A DNA stretch of 64,000 nt from Rubritepida flocculans DSM 14296 (GTDB lineage Bacteria; Pseudomonadota; Alphaproteobacteria; Acetobacterales; Acetobacteraceae). Both the position numbers and the translations under genes were made by a program. The DNA is taken from NCBI RefSeq assembly GCF_000425365.1, contig NZ_AUDH01000002.1, positions 1 through 64,000 of the forward strand. Direction: 5' to 3'. Numbering within the stretch: the stretch's first letter is position 1; each line of letters begins with the position of its first letter. The notes beneath the pieces were generated by a model. That model had not been told where the DNA came from. It ran no database searches and saw only the letters and a list, made by a program, of their open reading frames with translations. Positions 15,506 through 24,449 of this stretch are shown piece by piece.

Positions 15506-17122
15506 ATGCCCGCACGCCGCGCCCTGATTCGCTCCGCCCTCGCCGCGCCCTTTGCCGCCGCCCTGCCCTGGGACGTGACCCGGGCGCAGACCGCCTCCGG
15601 CACGCTGCGCGTGGGCATGACGGCCGCCGCCGTGCCGCTCGCCAACGGCGTGCCCGACCAGGGGGCCGAGGGCCACCGCTTCATGGGCATCACCCTCTAC
15701 GACCAGCTCACCATGTGGGATCTCTCCCGCGCCGACGCGCCCGCGACGCTGCGCCCTGGCCTCGCCACCGCCTGGCGCACCGATCCGGCCGATCCGCGCC
15801 GCTGGATCATCACGCTGCGCGAAGGCGTGCGCTTCCACGACGGCAAGGAGATGACGGCCGAGGACGTGGTCTTCAGCTACGACCGCGCCTTCCGCAACGA
15901 CGCCCCGCATTTCGACCCGCGCGCCGCGGCCCAGGCGCGCATCCGCATGCCCACCATCGCGAACTGGCGCGCCGAGGGCCCGCACACCTTCATCCTCGAG
16001 ACGCGCACGGTGGACAGCCTGGTGCCCTTCGGCCTCGCCTGGGTCGGCATCACCCATCGCGGCGCCTGGGAAGCGGCCGGCCGCGACTGGGACCGCTTCA
16101 TGGAGCGCGCCGTCGGCACCGGCCCCTACCGCCTGGAGAGCTTCTCCGTGCGCGAACGCGCGGTGCTGCTGCGCAACCCGAACTACTGGGACGCGAACCG
16201 CATCCCGCGCCATGAGCGGCTCGTCCTGCTGCCGCTCGCCGAGCCCAACACCCGCGTCGCCGCACTGCGCGCCAACCAGGTGGACTTCATCGAGGCGCCG
16301 CCGCCCGACGCCCTCCCCGCGCTGCGCCAGGCGGGCTTCCAGATCGTCTCCAACACCTACCCGCACAACTGGACCTGGCATTTCTCCATGGTCGAGGGCT
16401 CGCCCTGGCGCGACATCCGCGTGCGCAAGGCGGCGAACCTCGCCATCGACCGCGCCGGCATCCGCGAGATGCTGGGCGGCATGATGCTGCCCGGCGCAGG
16501 GCTGCTGCCGCCCGGCCACCCCTGGCACGGCGCCCCGCGCGAGCCTATCCGCACCGATGTGGCCGCCGCGCGGCGGCTGATGGCGGAGGCCGGCTTCTCC
16601 CGCCAGAACCCGATCCGCACGCGGGTGGGCATCTCGCCCTCCGGCTCGGGGCAGATGCAGCCGCTGCCGATGAACGAGGCCGTGCAGCAGAACCTGCGCG
16701 AGATCGGCATCGAGGTCACCTTCGAGGTGGTGGAGTGGAACGCGCTGCTCGGCCTCTGGCGCGACGGGGCGCGCGCGCCCTCCAACCGCGGCATCAGCGC
16801 CATCAACATCAGCTATGCGGCGCTCGACCCCTTCACCGCGCTGATCCGCTTCCTCAAGAGCGACCTGACGCCGCCGGCCGCCAACAACTGGGGCTTCTTC
16901 AGCGATCCGGCCTATGACGCGATCATCGCGCGCGTCTACGAGACCTTCGACCCCGCGGCCCAGGCCGCGCTGCTGTCGGAGCTCCACGCCAAGGTGGTGG
17001 ACGACGCGCTGTTCCTCTTCGTCGCGCATGACCTCAACCCGCGCGCCATGTCGCGCCGCGTGCAGGGCTTCGTGCAGGCGCAGTCCTGGTTCCAGGATCT
17101 CACGCCCATCCGCATGACGTGA
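15506..17122 (+). CDS. ABC transporter substrate-binding protein, family 5 (dipeptide/oligopeptide type)
   Basis: 538 residues with a signal peptide (PARRALIRSALAAPFAAALP...RAQ). The DppA/OppA fold is shown by LRPGLATAWRTDPADPRRWIITLREGVRFHDG, MTAEDVVFSYDRA, GTGPYRLESF, the region around 300 with RVRKAANLAIDR, and the late AIINISY-like segment. Such receptors bind peptides, opines or other amine compounds. No permease or ATPase gene is adjacent, so it either serves a distant transporter or is an orphan. queC follows after 26 bases and may be co-transcribed. Expression may be controlled by the promoter/palindrome immediately upstream. Confidence 0.9.
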   Translation: MPARRALIRSALAAPFAAALPWDVTRAQTASGTLRVGMTAAAVPLANGVPDQGAEGHRFMGITLYDQLTMWDLSRADAPATLRPGLATAWRTDPADPRRWIITLREGVRFHDGKEMTAEDVVFSYDRAFRNDAPHFDPRAAAQARIRMPTIANWRAEGPHTFILETRTVDSLVPFGLAWVGITHRGAWEAAGRDWDRFMERAVGTGPYRLESFSVRERAVLLRNPNYWDANRIPRHERLVLLPLAEPNTRVAALRANQVDFIEAPPPDALPALRQAGFQIVSNTYPHNWTWHFSMVEGSPWRDIRVRKAANLAIDRAGIREMLGGMMLPGAGLLPPGHPWHGAPREPIRTDVAAARRLMAEAGFSRQNPIRTRVGISPSGSGQMQPLPMNEAVQQNLREIGIEVTFEVVEWNALLGLWRDGARAPSNRGISAINISYAALDPFTALIRFLKSDLTPPAANNWGFFSDPAYDAIIARVYETFDPAAQAALLSELHAKVVDDALFLFVAHDLNPRAMSRRVQGFVQAQSWFQDLTPIRMT

Positions 17123-17148
17123 GGGCGCGGGCGCGGTAAAGCCCGCGC

Positions 17149-17853
17149 ATGACGGAGCACGACGACGGCGCGCTGGTGCTGCTCAGCGGCGGGCAGGACA
17201 GCGCGACCTGCCTCGCCTGGGCCTTGGACCGCTTCCCGCGCGTGGAGACGCTCGGCTTCGACTACGGCCAGCGCCACCGGGTGGAGCTCGACTGCCGCGC
17301 GACGCTGCGCGAGGGGATGCGCGCCCTCTCCCCGCGCTGGGGGGAGCGGCTCGGCGAGGACCACACCCTGCCGCTCGCCGCGCTCGGCGCGCTGTCGGAG
17401 ACGGCGCTGACCCGCGAGGCCGAAATCCGCTTCCGGGAGGACGGGCTGCCCAACACCTTCGTCCCCGGCCGCAACCTGCTCTTCCTCACCTTCGCCGCGG
17501 CGCTGGCCGAGCGGCGGGGGCTGCGCCACCTCGTCGCCGGCATGTGCGAGACGGATTACTCCGGCTACCCCGACTGCCGGGACGACACGATCAAGGCGCT
17601 GCAGGTGGCCATCAACCTCGGCATGGCGCGGCGCTTCGTGATCCACACGCCGCTGATGTGGCGCGACAAGGCCGAGACCTGGCGGCTGGCGGAGCGGCTG
17701 GGCGGGGCGGCGCTGGTGGAGCTGATCCGCAGCGCGAGCCACAGTTGCTACCTCGGCGTGCGCGGCGCGCTGCATCCCTGGGGCCATGGCTGCGGCCATT
17801 GCCCCGCCTGCGAACTGCGCGCGCGCGGCTGGGAGGGCTACGCGGCGGGGTGA
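17149..17853 (+). CDS. queC: 7-cyano-7-deazaguanine synthase QueC
   Basis: 234 residues. Converts 7-carboxy-7-deazaguanine to preQ0 with ATP and ammonia on the way to queuosine tRNA modification. The PP-loop SGGQDS is at 13-18. [12 protein letters not shown] and [18 protein letters not shown] are conserved, and [14 protein letters not shown] is the substrate region. The structural zinc is held by Cys200, Cys215, Cys218 and Cys221 (HSCY and CGHCPAC). No queD, queE or queF is adjacent. The start follows the binding-protein stop closely, without room for a preQ1 riboswitch. Confidence 0.96.
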   Translation: MTEHDDGALVLLSGGQDSATCLAWALDRFPRVETLGFDYGQRHRVELDCRATLREGMRALSPRWGERLGEDHTLPLAALGALSETALTREAEIRFREDGLPNTFVPGRNLLFLTFAAALAERRGLRHLVAGMCETDYSGYPDCRDDTIKALQVAINLGMARRFVIHTPLMWRDKAETWRLAERLGGAALVELIRSASHSCYLGVRGALHPWGHGCGHCPACELRARGWEGYAAG

Positions 17854-17879
17854 TCAGGTCGGCGCGGCCGCCACCCGTC

Positions 17880-18782
17880 TCAGGCCGCCGCGAAGCCCTT
17901 GCGCGCGGCCGGAACGCCGCGCACCCGCCCGCCCGGCATGGCGCCGGGAATGGCCGCCGCCATCTCGGCCGCCGCGAGCAGCCTCGCCCAGTCGAGCCCG
18001 GTGGGCACGCCCATCCGCTCGAACATCCACACCGCGTCCTCCATCGCCGTGTTGCCCGTGGCGCCCGGCGCATAGGGGCAGCCGCCAATGCCGCCCGAGC
18101 CCGCGTCGAACACACGGCAGCCCGCCTCGAAGGCGGCGAGGATGTTGGCGAGCCCCATCCCGTAGGTGTCATGCCCGTGGAAGGCGAAGCGGTTGCCCCA
18201 GGAGGCGATGGCGTGGCCGAACACGCGGCGCACCTGATCCGGCGCGGCGTTGCCGGTGGTGTCGGCGATCGCCACCTCCATCTCCGCGTCCAGCGCCTGG
18301 GCGCGCTCGATCCAGTCCAGCGCCTCGGCCTCGGGCACCACGCCCTCGAAGGGGCAGTGGAAGGCGCAGGAGAGGTTGAAGCGGATCTTCACCCCCTTGG
18401 GCGCCTCGCGCACGAGCTGGGCGAGCTCGGCGAAGCTCTCCATCCGCGTGCGGTTGAGGTTGGCCTTGTTGTGGCTCTCCGTCACCGACATGAAGAAGCC
18501 GAGCCGGTCGGCGCCCGCCTGCACGGCGGCGTCGAAGCCGCGGCGGTTGGGCACCAGCACGGTGCATTCGAGGCCGTCGAGCTGCTTCGCGGCCTGCAGC
18601 ACCTCGGCCGTGTCCGCCATCTGGGGGATCGCCTTCGGCGAGACGAAGCTGCCCACCTCCATGCGCCGCACCCCCGCCGCGTGCAGGGCGCGCACCAGGG
18701 CGATCTTCGTCTCTGTCGGCACCCATTGCTTGATGGGCTGCAGCCCGTCGCGGGGCGAGACTTCGCAGAGGGTGACGGTCAT
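17880..18782 (-). CDS. Hydroxymethylglutaryl-CoA lyase family protein
   Basis: 300 residues, DRE-TIM metallolyase. Arg11-Asp12 in SPRDGLQ, the metal ligands His202 and His204 in FHGHDTYG, and the mobile-loop cysteine Cys235 in GGIGGCPYAPGATGN match HMG-CoA lyase, which cleaves HMG-CoA to acetoacetate and acetyl-CoA. It overlaps the upstream CoA-transferase gene by four bases (ATGA). A paired family III CoA-transferase suggests a route in which a free acid is activated and then cleaved. The true acid could be HMG, citramalate-like or another branched hydroxy acid. Confidence 0.87.
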   Translation of the reverse strand: MTVTLCEVSPRDGLQPIKQWVPTETKIALVRALHAAGVRRMEVGSFVSPKAIPQMADTAEVLQAAKQLDGLECTVLVPNRRGFDAAVQAGADRLGFFMSVTESHNKANLNRTRMESFAELAQLVREAPKGVKIRFNLSCAFHCPFEGVVPEAEALDWIERAQALDAEMEVAIADTTGNAAPDQVRRVFGHAIASWGNRFAFHGHDTYGMGLANILAAFEAGCRVFDAGSGGIGGCPYAPGATGNTAMEDAVWMFERMGVPTGLDWARLLAAAEMAAAIPGAMPGGRVRGVPAARKGFAAA

Positions 18783-19945
18783 CGGGGCTCCCCCAGCAGC
18801 TCGTGGAACACATGGTCGTTGTCCGCGCCCGCCGCGCGGCCGGGCCAGCGGATCATGTCAGCCGGCGCGACGCCGTCCAGCCGGAAGGGCGGGGCGGGGT
18901 GCAGCACCTCGCCCAGCAGCGGGTCCGCCACGCGCTGGACGAGGCCGCGCGCCTGGAAATGCGGGTCGTTCGCGCAATCGGCGATGTCGTAGAGGCGCGA
19001 GCAGGGCACCTCGGCCGCCTCCAGCGCCGCTTCCGCGTCCTTCGCGGGCAGGGTGCGCGTCCAGGCGGCGATGGCCGCATCCAGCTCGGCGGCATGGGCG
19101 CAGCGCCCGCCATTGGTCGCCATGCGCGGATCATCCGCGAGGTCCATCCGCCCGATCACGCCCATCAGCCGACGGAAGATGAGGTCGCTGTTGCCGGCGA
19201 CGCAGAGCCATTTGCCGTCCGCGCAGGGATAGGTGTTGGTGGGCGCGGCGGTGGGGATGGCCGCGCCGGCCGGCTGGCGCACCCAGCCGAACAGCCCGTA
19301 TTCCGGCAGCATCCCTTCCATCAGCGAGAAGACGCTGGAGACGAGGTCGAGGTCGATCACCCGGCCGCGGTTGTTCCCCCTCTCCCGCCCCCAGCAGGCC
19401 GAAACCAGGGCCAGCGCCGCATACATCCCCGCGAGGTCGTCGCTGATCGAGACGCCGCAGCGCGGCGGCGGATACTCGCTCTGGCCGGGATTGGCGGTGA
19501 GGTGGCGCAAGCCCCCCATCGCCTCGCCGATGGCGCCGAAGGCGGGCTTGTCGCGATAGGGCCCGTCCTGCCCGTAGCCGGAGATGCGCGCGATGATCAG
19601 CCCCGGATTCTCGGCCTGCAGCACGGCGGGGCCGAGGCCGATGCGCTCCAGATAGCCGGGGCGGAAGTTCTCCACGACGGCGTCCGCCCGGCGCGCCAGC
19701 GCCTTCACGCGACGCTTCCCCTCCTCGCTCTTGAGGTCGAGCGTGACCGAGAGCTTGTTGCGCCCGTGCACGCTGAACCACACGGAATGGCCGTTGTGCT
19801 GCGCGCCCCAGCCGCGGAAGGGGTCGCCCTCGGGCGGCTCCACCTTGATCACCTCGGCGCCGAGATCGGCCAGCAGCCGGGTGCAGAAGGGGGCGGCGAT
19901 GTAGTGGCCGAGTTCGACGATCTTGAGCCCCGTGAGCGGCAGCAT
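18779..19945 (-). CDS. Family III CoA-transferase (CaiB/BaiF)
   Basis: 388 residues. LKIVELGHYIAAPFCTRLLADLGAEVIKVE is the standard N-terminal signature. The catalytic aspartate falls at Asp169 in SISDDLAGMYAAL, the same position as Asp169 of formyl-CoA transferase. RNKLSVTLDLKS and GYGQDGPYRDKPAFG also fit. It moves CoA between carboxylic acids. The next gene, an HMG-CoA-lyase-type enzyme, starts within its stop codon, so the two probably act in sequence. Start ATG 19945. Confidence 0.9.
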   Translation of the reverse strand: MLPLTGLKIVELGHYIAAPFCTRLLADLGAEVIKVEPPEGDPFRGWGAQHNGHSVWFSVHGRNKLSVTLDLKSEEGKRRVKALARRADAVVENFRPGYLERIGLGPAVLQAENPGLIIARISGYGQDGPYRDKPAFGAIGEAMGGLRHLTANPGQSEYPPPRCGVSISDDLAGMYAALALVSACWGRERGNNRGRVIDLDLVSSVFSLMEGMLPEYGLFGWVRQPAGAAIPTAAPTNTYPCADGKWLCVAGNSDLIFRRLMGVIGRMDLADDPRMATNGGRCAHAAELDAAIAAWTRTLPAKDAEAALEAAEVPCSRLYDIADCANDPHFQARGLVQRVADPLLGEVLHPAPPFRLDGVAPADMIRWPGRAAGADNDHVFHELLGEPR

Positions 19946-20048
19946 GCGCAATCCCTTCCCGTTCCCCCGCCCGATACCGCCCGCGGGGCGGCGCGACAAT
20001 TCGACGCGGGCGGGAAAGGCTTCCGTAACCTGCGGCCGCCATGATGCG

Positions 20049-20182
20049 CGCAGGAGCTCTTCCCCCCCGATGGCTCCTGTCTCTCCCGGAACCCGTGCCG
20101 GATGCTCTCTCCCGGCGGGGATCCCACTTGCAGGGGGCGGATGGCCGATCCCCCCCGATGCGCCTCCGCCCCCTGTCTTTTT
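20049..20182 (+). promoter_or_regulatory. Structured leader ending in an intrinsic terminator, ahead of the HpnG-like gene
   Basis: The 300-bp spacer 19946-20245 holds no gene. Its plus strand carries a stem CAGGAGC/GCTCCTG starting at about 20049, then further GC-rich repeats with TCTCCCGG twice. At 20131-20141 CAGGGGGCGGA pairs perfectly with TCCGCCCCCTG at 20165-20175, followed by TCTTTTT (20176-20182). That is a textbook terminator 64 bases upstream of the ATG at 20246, so it looks like an attenuator. Which signal controls it is unknown. Confidence 0.5.
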
Positions 20183-20245
20183 CCCGCCCGGCCTTTGCAG
20201 CCCCCGGGCCCTGCCGCAATCTGCCCGCGCCGAGAGGATGCCAGC

Positions 20246-20926
20246 ATGACGCAGCAGAGAAAGGGCGTGCCGAGCCAGGCAGCCCCGCCGCACCCGGCCT
20301 TTGCTCCGGGCACCCTCGTCGTCGTCGGGCTGGCGAGCGAGGCGCGGCTGCTGCCACCAGGCGCGCGGGTGCTGGTCTCGGGCGCGGACCCGACCCGTCT
20401 CGCCCGCGCCCTCGATTCCCGGCCCGCGGGGGTGGAGCGGCTGCTCTCCTTCGGCCTCGCCGGCGGCCTCGCGCCCGGCGTGGCGCGCGGCGCGCTGCTC
20501 GCGGCCGAGGCGGTGGTGGCCGCGGGCGGCATCTTCCTGCCCGATCCGGCCTGGACGGCCGAGATCGTGGCGCGCACCGGCGCCCTGCCCGCCGTGCTCG
20601 CCGGCAGCGAGGCCCTGGCGCCCGATGCCGCGGTCAAGCGCGCCCTGCACGCCGCCACCCGCGCCCTGGCGGTGGACATGGAGAGCGGCGTGATGGCCCG
20701 CGCGGCCGCCCGGCACGGGCTGCCCTTCGCCGTGCTGCGCGCCGTGGCCGACAGGGCGGAGGAGAGCATCCCGCGCGCCGCCGCCCTCACCCCCGAGGGC
20801 CGGCCCGACCTGCCGCGCGTGCTGCTCGGGCTGCTGCGCCGGCCCTGGGAGCTGCCGGCGCTGATCCGCCTGGGCCGCGCCAGCGCCGCGGCCCATGCGG
20901 TGCTGCGTCAGGCCGCCTCGGCGTAG
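20246..20926 (+). CDS. Nucleoside phosphorylase/nucleosidase-family protein, HpnG-like
   Basis: 226 residues. The fold is that of MTA/SAH nucleosidases and purine phosphorylases, reduced in length: LLSFGLAGGLAPGVARGALL near the nucleoside pocket, VDMESGVMARAAARHGLPFAVLRAVADRA with the conserved Met-Glu, then a C-terminal DLPRVLLGLLRRPWELPALI. This pattern is typical of the hopanoid-cluster phosphorylase HpnG, which removes adenine from adenosylhopane (known for the family). No other hopanoid genes are in the window, so this assignment rests on sequence feel. ATG 20246 follows GAGG; its end overlaps the convergent aminotransferase by 19 bases. Confidence 0.7.
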   Translation: MTQQRKGVPSQAAPPHPAFAPGTLVVVGLASEARLLPPGARVLVSGADPTRLARALDSRPAGVERLLSFGLAGGLAPGVARGALLAAEAVVAAGGIFLPDPAWTAEIVARTGALPAVLAGSEALAPDAAVKRALHAATRALAVDMESGVMARAAARHGLPFAVLRAVADRAEESIPRAAALTPEGRPDLPRVLLGLLRRPWELPALIRLGRASAAAHAVLRQAASA

Positions 20927-22236
20927 AGCGCGTCCTGCAGGGTGGAGATGATGCGGTCCACCTGCGGCTTCTCGATGATGAGCGGGGGCGAGAGCGCCAC
21001 GATGTCCCCGGTGACGCGGATCAGCACGCCCGCATCGAAGCAGCGGCGGAAGACGCGGATGGCCCGATCCCCCGGCCGCCCCTCGCGCGGGGCGAGCTCG
21101 ATGCCCGCGATCAGCCCGTGGTTGCGGATGTCGATCACGTTGGGCGCGCCGCGCAGGCTGTGGGCGGCCTCCTCCCAGTAGGGCTCGATGGCGCGCACGC
21201 GGCCCGGCAGATCCTCGCGCACATGGATGTCGATGGCCGCGATGGCGGCGGCCGAGGCGAGCGGGTGGCCGGAGTAGGTGTAGCCGTGGAAGAACTCGAT
21301 GCCGCTCTCCGTGCCCTGGACGATGGCGTCGTAGATCTCGTTCTTCACCGCCACCGCGCCCATGGGGACGGCGGCGTTGGTCAGCCCCTTCGCCATGGTG
21401 AGGATGTCGGGCGTCACGCCCAGGCGCTCGGAGCCGAAATGCGTGCCGATGCGGCCGAAGCCCGTGATCACCTCGTCGAAGATGAGCAGGATGCCGTGCC
21501 GGTCGCACAGCGCGCGCAGCCGCTCGAGATAGCCGCGCGGGGGCACGAGCACGCCCGTCGAGCCCGCCACCGGCTCCACCATCACCGCCGCGATGGTGTC
21601 GCCATGCAGGGCAACGAGGCGCTCCAGCTCATCGGCCAGATGCGCGCCGTGCTCGGGCTGGCCGCGGCTGAAGGCGTTGTGCTGCGGCAGGTGCGTGTGC
21701 GGCAGATGGTCCACATAGGGCAGCATGGCGCCGAACTGCTTGCGGTTCGGCCCGATCCCGCCCACCGACATGCCGCCGAAGCCCACGCCGTGGTAGCCGC
21801 GCTCGCGCCCCACCAGCCGCACCCGCTGCGCCTGGCCGCGCGCGCGCTGGTAGGCGAGGGCGATCTTCAGCGCCGTGTCCGCGCTCTCGCTGCCCGAGTT
21901 CGTGAAGAACACCCGGTCCAGCCCCTTGGGCGTGAGGTCCGCCACGCGGGCGGCCGCCTCGAAGGCGATGGGGTGGCCGAGCTGGAAGGTGGGCGCGAAG
22001 TCGAGGATCGCGGCCTGGCGCTGGATGGCCTCGGTGATCTCGCGCCGCCCATGGCCGGCGTTGCAGCACCAGAGCCCGGCCGTGCCGTCCAGCACCTCGC
22101 GGCCCTCGGGGGTGTAGTAGTGCATGCCCTCCGCGCGGGCGAGCAGCCGCGGCGTGCCCTTGAAATACTTGTTGTCGGAGAAGGGCATCCAGAAGGCGTC
22201 CAGGTCGTTCGGGCGCGGAATGGCGATCTCGTTCAT
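20908..22236 (-). CDS. Class III aminotransferase, omega-amino acid/beta-alanine:pyruvate type
   Basis: 442 residues. FWMPFSDNKYFKGTPRLLARAEGMHYY at the start is the mark of the beta-alanine:pyruvate (omega-amino acid) transaminase branch. ITGFGRIGTHFG and DILTMAKGLTNAAVPMGAV with the PLP lysine near residue 280 follow. LGHPIAFEAAARVADLTP and FFHGYTYSGHPLA complete the set. It transfers amino groups from terminal amines or beta-alanine to pyruvate or another keto acid. It starts 105 bp from the divergent lutB. The substrate cannot be named from sequence alone. Confidence 0.88.
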   Translation of the reverse strand: MNEIAIPRPNDLDAFWMPFSDNKYFKGTPRLLARAEGMHYYTPEGREVLDGTAGLWCCNAGHGRREITEAIQRQAAILDFAPTFQLGHPIAFEAAARVADLTPKGLDRVFFTNSGSESADTALKIALAYQRARGQAQRVRLVGRERGYHGVGFGGMSVGGIGPNRKQFGAMLPYVDHLPHTHLPQHNAFSRGQPEHGAHLADELERLVALHGDTIAAVMVEPVAGSTGVLVPPRGYLERLRALCDRHGILLIFDEVITGFGRIGTHFGSERLGVTPDILTMAKGLTNAAVPMGAVAVKNEIYDAIVQGTESGIEFFHGYTYSGHPLASAAAIAAIDIHVREDLPGRVRAIEPYWEEAAHSLRGAPNVIDIRNHGLIAGIELAPREGRPGDRAIRVFRRCFDAGVLIRVTGDIVALSPPLIIEKPQVDRIISTLQDALYAEAA

Positions 22237-22341
22237 GGCGGCGGGGCTCCTTCGCGGGGCAGGATAGGGCGGGGCGGGGCCGGCGTCAGTCCCTCCAGGC
22301 GCGGCATTCCGCATCGCGGCGCGCTGCGGTAAGCATCGGGC

Positions 22342-23763
22342 ATGCAGGTCACCTCCCCCGCCTTCAAGGACAACGCCGCCCGCGCCCTGGCCGACCCCGG
22401 GCTGCAGAAGGCGCTCGGCAAGGCGAAGGGCGCCTTCCTGCAGCGCCGCGCCGAGGCGGTGGCCCGCTTGCCGGAGTTCGAGGCGCTGCGCGACATCGGA
22501 CGCGACATCAAGAACCACACCCTCGCCCATCTGGACTTCTACCTCGAGACCTTCGCCGCGAATGTCGAGCGCGCGGGCGGCACGGTGCACTGGTGCCGCA
22601 CCGCCGAGGAGGCGCGCGAGGCGGTGCTGAAGATCTGCCGCGAGGCGGGCGCGCGCACCGTCACCAAGGGCAAGTCCATGATCTCCGAGGAGCTCGGGAT
22701 CAACGCGCATCTGGAGGCGCACGGCATCCGGCCCGTGGAAACGGATCTCGGCGAATACATCATCCAGCTCCGGCGCGAGACGCCCTCGCACATCATCGCC
22801 CCCGCCTTCCACCTCAACCGGGAGGACTGGGAGGCCGATTTCCGCCGCGCCCACACCGACCTCGACCCGAACCGCGTCTTCGCCGAGCGCCGCGACATCC
22901 TGGCCGAGGCGCGCGCGAAGCTCCGGCAGAAGTTCCTCGCCGCCGATGTGGGCATCACCGGCGCGAACTTCCTGATCGCGGAGACGGGCAGCAGCGTCAT
23001 CGTCACCAACGAAGGCAATGGCGACCTGACGCAGACCCTGCCGCGCGTGCACATCGCGCTCGCCTCCATCGAGAAGGTGGTGCCCACGCTGGAGGATTGC
23101 GTCTCCCTGCTGCGGCTGCTGGCGCGCAGCGCCACGGGGCAGGATTTCTCCGTCTACACCACCTTCTCCACCGGCGGCCGCCGCCCGGGCGACCTCGACG
23201 GGCCGCAGGAGTATCATGTGGTGCTGGTGGACAATGGCCGCTCCGAGATGATCGGCACCGAGTTCCAGGAGATGCTGCGCTGCATCCGCTGCGCCGCCTG
23301 CATGAACCACTGCCCGGTCTATGGCGCGGTGGGCGGGCACAGCTATGGCTGGGTCTATCCGGGGCCGATGGGCAGCGTGCTCACCCCCTCGCTGATCGGC
23401 GTGGACAAGGCGGGGCATCTGCCCAACGCCAGCACCTTCTGCGGCAAATGCGAGAGCGTCTGCCCGGTGAAGATCCCGCTGCCGAAGATGATGCGCCACT
23501 GGCGCGAGCGGGAGTTCGAGCGCCACCTCCAGCCCGGCGCGGCGCGCACCAACCTCGCCCTCTGGGCCTGGTTCGCGAAGCGGCCGGAGCTCTACCGCCT
23601 CGCCACCCGGGCGGCGGTGGCGGCGCTGCGGCTTCTGGCGCGCGGGCGCGGCGCCTTGCCCTCGCTCCCCTTCGCCCGCGGCTGGACGGTGGGGCGCGAC
23701 CTTCCCGTGCCGCAGGGGCGCACCTTCATGGCCGAATACGCGGCGAGGCAGCGGCGGAAATGA
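22342..23763 (+). CDS. lutB: Lactate utilisation iron-sulfur protein LutB
   Basis: 473 residues. The DUF162-like N-terminal half (ARTVTKGKSMISEELGIN, GVNFLIAETGSS-like IGANFLIAETGSS region, TNEGNGDLTQTLPRVHI) is followed by two 4Fe-4S clusters, CIRCAACMNHCP near residue 313 and CGKCESVCP near 372. LutB is part of the LutABC complex oxidising L-lactate to pyruvate. lutC follows with ATGA overlap, but lutA, normally upstream, is absent: the upstream neighbour is a divergent aminotransferase. Confidence 0.92.
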   Translation: MQVTSPAFKDNAARALADPGLQKALGKAKGAFLQRRAEAVARLPEFEALRDIGRDIKNHTLAHLDFYLETFAANVERAGGTVHWCRTAEEAREAVLKICREAGARTVTKGKSMISEELGINAHLEAHGIRPVETDLGEYIIQLRRETPSHIIAPAFHLNREDWEADFRRAHTDLDPNRVFAERRDILAEARAKLRQKFLAADVGITGANFLIAETGSSVIVTNEGNGDLTQTLPRVHIALASIEKVVPTLEDCVSLLRLLARSATGQDFSVYTTFSTGGRRPGDLDGPQEYHVVLVDNGRSEMIGTEFQEMLRCIRCAACMNHCPVYGAVGGHSYGWVYPGPMGSVLTPSLIGVDKAGHLPNASTFCGKCESVCPVKIPLPKMMRHWREREFERHLQPGAARTNLALWAWFAKRPELYRLATRAAVAALRLLARGRGALPSLPFARGWTVGRDLPVPQGRTFMAEYAARQRRK

Positions 23764-24449
23764 GCAAGGAGGCCATCCTCTCCGCCATCCGGCGGGGGCT
23801 GAAGCGCGGCCCCCTGCCGGCCGACCAGCGCCTGATGCTCGAGGCGCGGCTCGCCGCCCATCCGCGCCACCTCATCCCCGCGCGCTCGCGCCTGCCGCGC
23901 GCCGAGCAGGTGGCGCTGTTCATCCGCAACGTGGAGAAGGAGTTCGGCAGCGTCCGCCGCCTCGCCGATGCGCGGGAGGTTCCGGCGGCGGTGGCCGAGT
24001 TCCTCGCCGCGCAGAACCTGCCCCCGCGCCTCGCCCTTGCCCCGCATCCGGAGCTGATGGCCCTCGACTGGTCCTCGCGCCCCATGCTGCAGGTCGAGGC
24101 GCGGCGCGGCGCGGCGGAGGACGCGGTGAGCCTGCAGCACGGCTTCGCCGGCATCGCGGAGACGGGCACGCTCATGCTGCCCTCCGCCCCCGACCGGCCC
24201 ACCACGCTCAACCTTCTGCCCGACACGGCGCTGGTGTTCCTGCGCGCAAGCCGCATCCTCGGCGCCTATGAGGAGGCCTTCGACCTGCTGCGCGCCGAGC
24301 TGGGCGGCATGCCGCGCAACGTCATGCTCGTCACCGGCCCCTCGCGCAGCGCGGACATCGAGCAGACGCTGGAGCTCGGCGCGCACGGCCCGCGCCGGCT
24401 GCACATCCTTCTGGTGGACGACGACCCGGCCGCGCTCTCCGCGCCGTGA
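23760..24449 (+). CDS. lutC: Lactate utilisation protein LutC
   Basis: 229 residues, LUD domain. The diagnostic parts are GIAETGTLMLPSAPDRPTTLNLLPDTALVFL and the ending VTGPSRSADIEQTLELGAHGPRRLHILLVD. It shares ATGA with the end of lutB, and its own stop is shared with the GTG of the Smr-domain gene, so three genes are coupled in a row. It acts with LutB in oxidising lactate; without an adjacent LutA the complex must recruit that subunit from elsewhere. Confidence 0.92.
   Translation: MSKEAILSAIRRGLKRGPLPADQRLMLEARLAAHPRHLIPARSRLPRAEQVALFIRNVEKEFGSVRRLADAREVPAAVAEFLAAQNLPPRLALAPHPELMALDWSSRPMLQVEARRGAAEDAVSLQHGFAGIAETGTLMLPSAPDRPTTLNLLPDTALVFLRASRILGAYEEAFDLLRAELGGMPRNVMLVTGPSRSADIEQTLELGAHGPRRLHILLVDDDPAALSAP

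Noticed and set aside
17123-17148. preQ1 riboswitch in front of queC
   Set aside because: Only 26 bases separate queC from the previous gene and no suitable stem is present.
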